IMG/VR virus record: IMGVR_UViG_3300046816_000126
Coordinates: 1 to 23,081 of that record
DNA: 23,081 nucleotides
Strand: one strand, 5' to 3'
From: a virus
Under the pieces are notes generated by a model, which did not search any database, had not been told where the DNA came from, and was given only the letters and a program-made list of their open reading frames with translations. The position numbers were made by a program, and so were the translations under genes. Positions 1 to 5,285 of this stretch are shown here, in pieces (position 1 is the stretch's first letter; each line of letters starts with the position of its first letter).

Positions 1-354
1 CTCCGCATTCGTCTCCTCGGCTTCCCCTATCGAGCCGCCCGCATCATTTACAAGTTGATGACCGGCGCTGAACCGCCGCAGACCATCGACCACAAAGAGG
101 GTAATCGTGACGACAATCGTTGGGAACAATTGCGCCCAGCGACCCAACAACAGCAAATTTGGAACCGCTCCATATTTAAGAACAATCTGTCTGGGTTTCG
201 CGGCGTCAATCAGGAACGAGGCGGGAGATATCGGGCGCGCATCAGAGTTGGCGGCAAGCGCATACAACTCGGCACCTTCTCTACACCACAAGAGGCATCT
301 GCCGTCTATGAAGCCGCCGCCCGCCAGCTACGCGGCGAGTTTTATCGGGCTTGA
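1..354 (+). CDS. HNH homing endonuclease with AP2 DNA-binding domain, 5'-truncated by the window
   Basis: The frame is open from base 1, so the true start lies outside the window. The visible part holds the second half of an HNH nuclease motif (IDHKEGNRDDNRWEQLRPAT, encoded around 82-141), where the His and the Asn residues belong to the metal-binding and catalytic site. A linker follows, then a C-terminal AP2-like domain (SGFRGVNQERGGRYRARIRV, then the LGTF...EASAVYEAAA helix). HNH-AP2 proteins are typical free-standing phage homing endonucleases: they cut intronless alleles at specific sites and spread by repair. The stop overlaps a TTGACA box for the next genes. The family is clear; the cleavage target is not visible. 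Confidence 0.9.
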   Translation, partial: LRIRLLGFPYRAARIIYKLMTGAEPPQTIDHKEGNRDDNRWEQLRPATQQQQIWNRSIFKNNLSGFRGVNQERGGRYRARIRVGGKRIQLGTFSTPQEASAVYEAAARQLRGEFYRA

Positions 355-379
355 CACGACAGGCGACCGCGCGTAGCAG
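351..379 (+). promoter_or_regulatory. candidate promoter for the left plus-strand genes
   Basis: A perfect TTGACA (351-356) overlaps the endonuclease stop codon and is followed after 17 bases by TAGCAG (374-379). The -10 is weak. The octamer CTGCGACA (383-390) lies just downstream, as it does after the TTGACA at 18293. This site would drive 415-1549. Confidence 0.4.
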
Positions 380-414
380 AAGCTGCGACATCCGGTGTCG
401 AGAGGAACCCACCC

Positions 415-624
415 ATGTCCTACGCCCCGCAGATCAAAGGCCTTCGCGAGTATGAGGGCCAGTGGCTCGGCAACCGACTGCGCTTCGCCACCGCAGGCGA
501 GGCGATCAACTACTGCAACCAATGGGAGCCCAGCCCAGCATACCGGCGCGCGGTCGAATCGAACGACCCGGTGACCCACCGCTGGACCCTGAAGGGCCTC
601 GTGAAAAAGGAGACGACCACATGA
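415..624 (+). CDS. small phage protein, 69 aa, unknown function
   Basis: The ATG is preceded by an AGAGGA ribosome site at 8-9 bases. The protein has the pattern QWLGNRLRFATAGEAINYC...NDPVTHRWTLKGL, which resembles a very widespread class of 60-80 residue phage proteins with a compact alpha/beta fold and conserved Trp, Phe and Arg residues. No catalytic residues or membrane segments are visible. The stop codon overlaps the start of the next gene (ATGA at 621-624), so the two are probably translationally coupled. The class is recognised from memory; no function is known. Confidence 0.8.
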   Translation: MSYAPQIKGLREYEGQWLGNRLRFATAGEAINYCNQWEPSPAYRRAVESNDPVTHRWTLKGLVKKETTT

Positions 625-968
625 AATTCGTCATCGCCGCCGCGCTCATCGTCAGCGCCCAGCCAGCAACTGCCTGTCATAGGTTCGCCGTCTGGAAATA
701 TCCTTTTCCACAACGGTGCGCGGTGACGCGCACCACCTATCACGCGCCTGCGCCAGCCAAGACCTACTACGTCGAGATCACCACGCCGCCGCAGATCCCG
801 CTGCCGAAGGTTGACGCCATAACTGAGCCAGAGCAACGGACCAATGAACAGATCCGGGATCAGCAGGAACACGATGAAGCGGTCGCGGCTCACAAGGACG
901 AGATAAACGGTCTGATGTTTATCTTGCATGCCAAGGAAGACGCCAAACGCGCAGCGGGGATCGAATAA
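621..968 (+). CDS. small exported protein with Sec signal peptide, 115 aa
   Basis: The start is fixed by the ATGA overlap with the upstream gene and by a GGAG site 8 bases upstream; the longer open frame beginning at 462 is rejected. The N-terminus (MKFVIAAALIVSAQPATA) is a compact Sec signal peptide with a likely AxA cleavage before Cys19. A Cys directly after the site could suggest a lipoprotein, but the -3 residue is Ala rather than Leu, so this is not a good lipobox. Mature residues 20-60 are rich in Pro, Tyr and Thr, and the C-terminal half is charged and helical (EQRTNEQIRDQQEHDEAVAAHKDE). It is probably periplasmic in the host. Function is unknown. Confidence 0.75.
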   Translation: MKFVIAAALIVSAQPATACHRFAVWKYPFPQRCAVTRTTYHAPAPAKTYYVEITTPPQIPLPKVDAITEPEQRTNEQIRDQQEHDEAVAAHKDEINGLMFILHAKEDAKRAAGIE

Positions 969-982
969 GCCTAGAGGACGAC

Positions 983-1549
983 ATGACCCAAACGATGCAG
1001 ATCAAGACCGCGACAGGCGCGCACACGTTTCAGGTCGAAATCGCTGCGGACGATGCGAGCCGGATGCGCGGGCTGAAGGGCGTCCGGTCTATGCCGCCCG
1101 ATCACGGCATGCTGTTCGCATTTGACCAGGAAGCGCCTCGCACCTTCAACATGAGTGGCGTCGAGATCCCGCTCGACATCATCTTCCTTTCCCAGGCTGG
1201 GCTCGTGACCCACATCGCAGCCAACGCCGAACCGGGGTCAGATCATCCGATCGTCGGCGCGGGCGCGGCGGTGCTTGAAGTGAACGGCGGCACCGCCGCC
1301 AAGCTCGGGCTCAAGGTCGGCGACGAGATAGGAGGAGCCACAATGGCCACCGAACAGATCGACCCCCGCCTCCTCCGGGCAGCTAAGCAAAGCCCTACGC
1401 TCCGATACATGATCGAGCACAAGCTGCCGCTGACCCGCGAGCAGTGGATCAGCTTGAACTACATGGGCCACCCGCCAGAGCCGTGGACGGCCGAGCACGA
1501 GGCCGAAGTGCCGACGCCGTTCAGCCTTCATCCGCAGGATGAGGACTAA
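983..1549 (+). CDS. DUF192 domain protein fused to a second small phage protein, 188 aa
   Basis: A GAGG site lies 5 bases before the ATG. Residues 1-115 match the DUF192/COG1430 fold: the core RMRGLKG...PPDHGMLFAFDQEAPRTFNMSGVEIPLDIIFL is typical (R-x-x-GLm, DxGMLF, F-x-M-x-n-x-x-ipLDiiFl), and KLGLKVGDEI is the usual C-terminal end of that domain. Residues 121-188 (SPTLRYMIEHKLPLTREQWISLNY, then EPWTAEHEAEVPTPF) resemble a separate short phage protein. Met121 (base 1343) sits 7 bases after a perfect AGGAGG, so this part may also be made alone. DUF192 biochemistry is not established. The last codons overlap the convergent gene at 1546. Confidence 0.88.
   Translation: MTQTMQIKTATGAHTFQVEIAADDASRMRGLKGVRSMPPDHGMLFAFDQEAPRTFNMSGVEIPLDIIFLSQAGLVTHIAANAEPGSDHPIVGAGAAVLEVNGGTAAKLGLKVGDEIGGATMATEQIDPRLLRAAKQSPTLRYMIEHKLPLTREQWISLNYMGHPPEPWTAEHEAEVPTPFSLHPQDED
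1330..1345 (+). promoter_or_regulatory. internal ribosome binding site and start codon within the DUF192 fusion
   Basis: AGGAGG (1330-1335), a 7-base spacer and ATG (1343) lie in frame inside the 188-aa gene, exactly at the junction of its two domains. Initiation here would give a 68-residue protein ending at 1549. This is the strongest Shine-Dalgarno sequence in the left cluster. Confidence 0.6.
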
Positions 1550-4500
1550 TCGGCTTCCTCGACTTCTGGCGCGCCAGAATACCAAGACGGCGCCCGGATG
1601 CGCGAAGCTCCGGTCGCCGGATCTGTCATCAGATGCTGCTGGACTTGCTGCTGGGTCCAGGCTCCGTTCCGGTGGTTGGCCCAGGCGTCGTTGACGCGAG
1701 CGCGGAACGCGGCGCTGCGTTTCTCAGCAGGGCTATAGAGGCCCCTGATTGCCTCCCAAGTGATCGACTGCATCTGCCGAGGTAAGATCCCGCGCTCTGC
1801 CGCCGCGCGCCGGTAAGCATCAGCATAAGCGCCATAGAGCCCCTTAGCCCCCGTCGCTGACGATTGTGGCGCGGGCTTGCCGAGCCCAATGCCAGTGTCT
1901 TTGTCCGCGCCGGAAAGGGGCCGCAGGAGCGCAGCGGCGATAGCGTGCGTGTCGATCGTGACATCGCCGGTCGGCGCGTTGGGGTTGAGGATGTTATTGT
2001 AGAAATTCCTCACCTTGTGCATGTCGCCCATCGCATCCGAGATCGTCGGCATGTTCTTGGCGTCGAACGCGGTCACGGCCTTGGCGATGGCGTCGAAACC
2101 GCCCCACCCAGCGCCAGCGTCGGTTCCGTCCCCCTTCTTCACCGTATCGCCGAAGGTGCCATTGGGATTGACGAGATTGTAGGCGCGAGAATTGTGGGCC
2201 TCATCGTATGCCCGAATCCAGTGCGCTCTCTCAACCGGGTCCGTGATCTGACCAAGTGGCAAGGTTTTAATCTTGTCGATGATCGCTGCCGACTTCGTCG
2301 TGTCCGCCGCCGTACTGTTTTTAAGGTAGTTCTCAGCCCATTCTTGCATCTGGGGGCTGAATGGCGTGTTGCCCTGCCTATGCGAGATGTCCATCACCCG
2401 GTCGCCGAGCGAGGCGTTCTTGTACCAGTCCATCTGCGGCGAGAGCGCCGCATAGACGCCCGCGATGTTTTCTAGCGGCCGGTCGTATGTCGTCGCCCGC
2501 TGCCTCGCGATCGTGTTCGCGCCATCATACCACTGCTGCGAACCTTGGCGGATGTCCTCCGGGACGGCGTCGTGCAGCGCCAGGATGTTGTTCTTCGCAT
2601 GCTCGATAAAGGCCTCGTGCGCCTCTTCCGGCGTGGCGTCGGCGGGAATGTTGAGGTCGCTGGTCGGCGTCCAGGTCGTCTCCGTCTTGGCCTTTTTCCC
2701 GCCCTGCGCCGGTATCTTCGTCTTCACGCCCGTGTAGGGCATCTCCTTGATGATGTCGGCCGTCTTCTCGTACATCTTCGGCGCGGCCTGCATCGTCTCG
2801 TGACTGATCGTCCCCTCGCCAGACAGATGGGCATCTGGCGCGTTAGCGGCCCATGGCATTGCGGTGGCGATTCGACCTTCGGGGAAAGCAGGGTTGACAT
2901 GGCGCAAGACGCCGTCGGCGCCGCGCTCGACCGCCCCAACGGCAGTCCGCTCGGCCGCGCCAGCCCCCGGCAGGGGGACCGCGCCGATCGCGCCCGTGAT
3001 AGCGCCGAGAACATCGCCGCGCTGCCCGGCGCGGTAGGCCTCGTTCGCCGATAGGACGTTGCTGGCGCCAGGAGCGTATTCAGCGCCCGTCCGCACTGCT
3101 GACCCCATGCGCTCGGCGCCGACATCCGGCACCCCGAGGCGTTGCGCACCCTCGCTCACGCCCTGCTGGATCTGTTCGCCCCAGGATGGGTCGCCAGCCG
3201 CCAGTGTCCCCTGCGGCCTTGCCTCAAGGTATTTCGGCGTGAACACCTGACCGGGAACCGGCGCCGCTGGGACATGGCCCATGATGTGCGGCTCGTCCTG
3301 CGAGGCCGCCGCGATCCGCTCGTGCATCGGCGAGCGCGGCTCCGGGAAGCCCATGGCGCGATGGAGATCCGTCGTCTTCATCGTACGATCGGGAGGCTGG
3401 AGGTCGAACGGATTGCCCTCGACCGGCTCCAGCGCGCCGCCGTCCGCCATCGCGATCCGGCCGCCGGTCCATTCTCCGGGCGGTTCGAACCCCTCGCGCT
3501 GTCGCTGCGCCGCCTCCTCCTGGCCCATCAGACCTGACGGCGCGCGGCCAGCGACCTGGGGCGCGGTGATCGGCCGCCCCATGTTCTCGCGCCACGTCCA
3601 TTCCGGCATGTTGCCGATCTTCTGGTCGGCGAAGATCGTATCGGCCGCCTTAGCCGTGCGGTTCGCCTCGCCGTGCGGCCCGAAATTGAGCCAGGAGTTC
3701 TGTCCCCGAAGCTCGCTCGCCATCGCTGGCTTGGCGGCGTCGGAGTACATCGCGGCATGCGAGCGGAAGGCGTTGTCCTCGCCCTCGGCGCGGAAGCCGT
3801 GCCCCTCCTTGGCGTGGCCGAAATAGTCGTGGACGATGCGGAAGATGTCGTTGACCCGCGCCGGATGGCCGCCGATCTCCTCGCCCGCGTCGGCGAGCAT
3901 CGGGTTCTCGGGCGCCTTCATGTCCTCGCCGGTCGAGCCGTAGCCGAGGTCGGTCGGATAGCCCCACCAGTGGTTGTTGTCGCGGATGTCGCGCAGGGCC
4001 ATGCGCGGGTTCTCGGCATAGGGGTCGCCGGTCTGCGGCGTGATCCAATCGACCTTGAGGCCGGTGTTCTTGACGTGCTGCCACTGCGCCATCGTCTCGC
4101 GCGCTAGGGCGTCATAGGAGGACCGCACCCCCGGATCGTCGGGCGCGTGCGGCATGTCCTCGTAGGCCTGGGCGACGCGGGTGGCGAAGCCCTTGTCGAT
4201 CTTGGCGTAGTCGCGCGGCGGATCATACGGCAGACCCGACTCGCGCATGTAGGCCTCGGCGGCCTGATGCGCCTTCTCCAGCGGGCCGGGGACATAGGAC
4301 GAGCCGTCCGGGAGGCCGATGATCTTCTGCGGGAGGCCGGTTACCGGCTGGTATGGCCCGGCGGCGGCGCGGGCGCGGGCGACCTCGGCGGCCTCTTGGG
4401 CGGATAGGCCACCGGGCGGCGATGCTTCTCCCGGTGCTGGGCGAAGGCTCGCGCCTCCTCCAATTCCTCCGGGTCGTCCCAGCGGACCCGCTCCAGCGGC

Positions 4501-4671
4501 GGATTGGGCATGGATGTCTCCTGTCGCGCCTGATGCTACACTACGCTCTGGGTCGTCGTCCACCCCGCCGCCATCATCGAACCCGGCGCGGACGGACGAA
4601 TCGTGAACAGATGCAAACGGATCGAAGTCAACCGGTTCCGCTGACCATCCACCGATATCGTGACCGGCCAT
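1546..4671 (-). CDS. large virion-associated or ejected protein, 1041-aa frame
   Basis: This is the last and largest gene of the minus unit, downstream of the portal. Residues about 105-365 form a conserved phage domain: GLPQKIIGLPDGSSYVPGP, then a helical EAYMRESGLPYDPPRDYAKID, GDPYAENPRMALRDIRDNNHWW, the signature VHDYFGHAKEGHGFRAEGEDNAF (His281, Asp282, His286) and GQNSWLNFGPHGEANRTA. An Ala/Gly-rich hydrophobic stretch lies near 550-600, and a second ordered region at about 720-800 contains YAALSPQMDWYKNASLG. Similar multi-domain proteins beside portals are usually internal or ejected virion proteins; that is inference. The first ~90 residues are doubtful: coding bias there lies in another frame (see 4341-4511), so the true start may be the ATG at 4511, reached through a -1 frameshift. 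The 3' end overlaps the plus-strand gene by 4 bases without a terminator. Confidence 0.85.
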   Translation of the reverse strand: MAGHDIGGWSAEPVDFDPFASVHDSSVRAGFDDGGGVDDDPERSVASGATGDIHAQSAAGAGPLGRPGGIGGGASLRPAPGEASPPGGLSAQEAAEVARARAAAGPYQPVTGLPQKIIGLPDGSSYVPGPLEKAHQAAEAYMRESGLPYDPPRDYAKIDKGFATRVAQAYEDMPHAPDDPGVRSSYDALARETMAQWQHVKNTGLKVDWITPQTGDPYAENPRMALRDIRDNNHWWGYPTDLGYGSTGEDMKAPENPMLADAGEEIGGHPARVNDIFRIVHDYFGHAKEGHGFRAEGEDNAFRSHAAMYSDAAKPAMASELRGQNSWLNFGPHGEANRTAKAADTIFADQKIGNMPEWTWRENMGRPITAPQVAGRAPSGLMGQEEAAQRQREGFEPPGEWTGGRIAMADGGALEPVEGNPFDLQPPDRTMKTTDLHRAMGFPEPRSPMHERIAAASQDEPHIMGHVPAAPVPGQVFTPKYLEARPQGTLAAGDPSWGEQIQQGVSEGAQRLGVPDVGAERMGSAVRTGAEYAPGASNVLSANEAYRAGQRGDVLGAITGAIGAVPLPGAGAAERTAVGAVERGADGVLRHVNPAFPEGRIATAMPWAANAPDAHLSGEGTISHETMQAAPKMYEKTADIIKEMPYTGVKTKIPAQGGKKAKTETTWTPTSDLNIPADATPEEAHEAFIEHAKNNILALHDAVPEDIRQGSQQWYDGANTIARQRATTYDRPLENIAGVYAALSPQMDWYKNASLGDRVMDISHRQGNTPFSPQMQEWAENYLKNSTAADTTKSAAIIDKIKTLPLGQITDPVERAHWIRAYDEAHNSRAYNLVNPNGTFGDTVKKGDGTDAGAGWGGFDAIAKAVTAFDAKNMPTISDAMGDMHKVRNFYNNILNPNAPTGDVTIDTHAIAAALLRPLSGADKDTGIGLGKPAPQSSATGAKGLYGAYADAYRRAAAERGILPRQMQSITWEAIRGLYSPAEKRSAAFRARVNDAWANHRNGAWTQQQVQQHLMTDPATGASRIRAPSWYSGAPEVEEAD
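4341..4511 (-). other. alternative-frame ORF, probably the real N-terminus of the large virion protein
   Basis: An ATG at 4511 lies 6 bases after a perfect AGGAG (4522-4518) and opens a 56-codon frame (MPNPPLERVRWDDPEELEEA..., stop at 4343-4341). Over its first 38 codons, 33 third positions are G or C, against 18 of 38 in the long 1041-aa frame across the same bases. Downstream of about 4395-4420 the GC preference switches to the long frame (25 of 28). The simplest reading is one protein that starts at 4511 and moves to the -1 frame near 4400, by sequencing error, mutation or programmed slippage. Two separate overlapping genes are possible, but the long frame has no ATG or GTG between about 4420 and 4248. 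Confidence 0.6.
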
Positions 4672-4672
4672 C

Positions 4673-4852
4673 TCACAGCCTGCCCGACAGCCACAGGATC
4701 AGGATGATGATCAGGATGATGCCGACGATCCCGATGCCGCCGTGGCCAGCGCCATAGCCGTAGGGCCAGGGCGAGCCTGGATAGATCGAAGGCCCGATCC
4801 CGCCGAGCAAGACGATGACCAGGATGATGAGGAGAATCAGACCGAGCGACAT
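4673..4852 (-). CDS. DUF3309-like small membrane protein, 59 aa
   Basis: The frame encodes MSLGLILLIILVIVLLGG, a Gly/Pro/Tyr-rich loop (YPGSPWPYGYGAGHGG), then a second hydrophobic helix (IGIVGIILIIILILWL) ending SGRL. The MSLG-x-ILLIILI start and the WPY-Gly-rich turn are typical of DUF3309, a family of two-helix membrane peptides common in Rhizobiales and their phages. The gap to the upstream gene is 4 bases, and the stop lies one base before the ATG at 4671. Function is unknown. A membrane or lysis-related role (holin-like) is conceivable from the topology but is not shown. Confidence 0.82.
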   Translation of the reverse strand: MSLGLILLIILVIVLLGGIGPSIYPGSPWPYGYGAGHGGIGIVGIILIIILILWLSGRL

Positions 4853-4856
4853 CGCC

Positions 4857-5024
4857 TCACCCGTGGATCGGCGGGCCGAACACGCCCCAGCCGAGGAGGC
4901 CGATCAAGATCCACCAGACGACCGGATGGTACGGCGCGTAAGGCGCATTCGGCGTCCAAGTCGCCCATCCCCAAAAGATGAAACCGATGATCATTATGAT
5001 CCAGAACAATAGACCGATTGACAT
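4857..5024 (-). CDS. two-helix small membrane protein, 55 aa
   Basis: The ATG at 5024 follows an AGGAG site (5037-5033) with an 8-base spacer. The product has two hydrophobic, Trp-rich helices (MSIGLLFWIIMIIGFIFWGW and HPVVWWILIGLLGWGVFG) separated by a short Pro/Tyr loop, and ends PPIHG. It forms a pair with the next membrane gene, four bases apart. Peptides starting MSIGLLFWI and ending FGPP are frequent in phage genomes and remain uncharacterised. The start region overlaps an imperfect copy (ATTGTACGAT, 5023-5032) of the palindrome found elsewhere in the window. Confidence 0.8.
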   Translation of the reverse strand: MSIGLLFWIIMIIGFIFWGWATWTPNAPYAPYHPVVWWILIGLLGWGVFGPPIHG

Positions 5025-5036
5025 TGTACGATCTCC

Positions 5037-5282
5037 TCAATGCCGCCCAGCGCGCCCGAGCGAGGGCGCATTCGCTCCGCCAGTGACCGTGCCGCCATAG
5101 GCGCGGGAGAGGATCGCATCAGCCTTGCGGTCGATCGCCGCCTGATCGGGATCGTGGTGCATCGCGGCGAAGCCCTTGGCGATGCGGGCGTGTTTCTTAT
5201 CAGGCATCGGGTAGCCGCCAGATCCCGGCTTGCCGAGCCTGGAAGCGGGGAGGCTTTTGCGGACCTTGGCGCTGACGGTCAT
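5037..5282 (-). CDS. small basic phage protein, 81 aa, with shared C-terminal tail
   Basis: The gene starts 3 bases after the portal stop with a GGAG site just upstream. The body is helical and charged (MPDKKHARIAKGFAAMHHDP, AIDRKADAILSRAYGG). The last 16 residues, TGGANAPSLGRAGRH, nearly match the end of the gene at 9509-9748 (TGGVARPPSLGRAGRR), although the codons differ. No enzymatic motif is visible. Its position between the portal and the membrane pair suggests a minor structural or assembly role; that is inference. Confidence 0.75.
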   Translation of the reverse strand: MTVSAKVRKSLPASRLGKPGSGGYPMPDKKHARIAKGFAAMHHDPDQAAIDRKADAILSRAYGGTVTGGANAPSLGRAGRH

Positions 5283-5285
5283 CGT

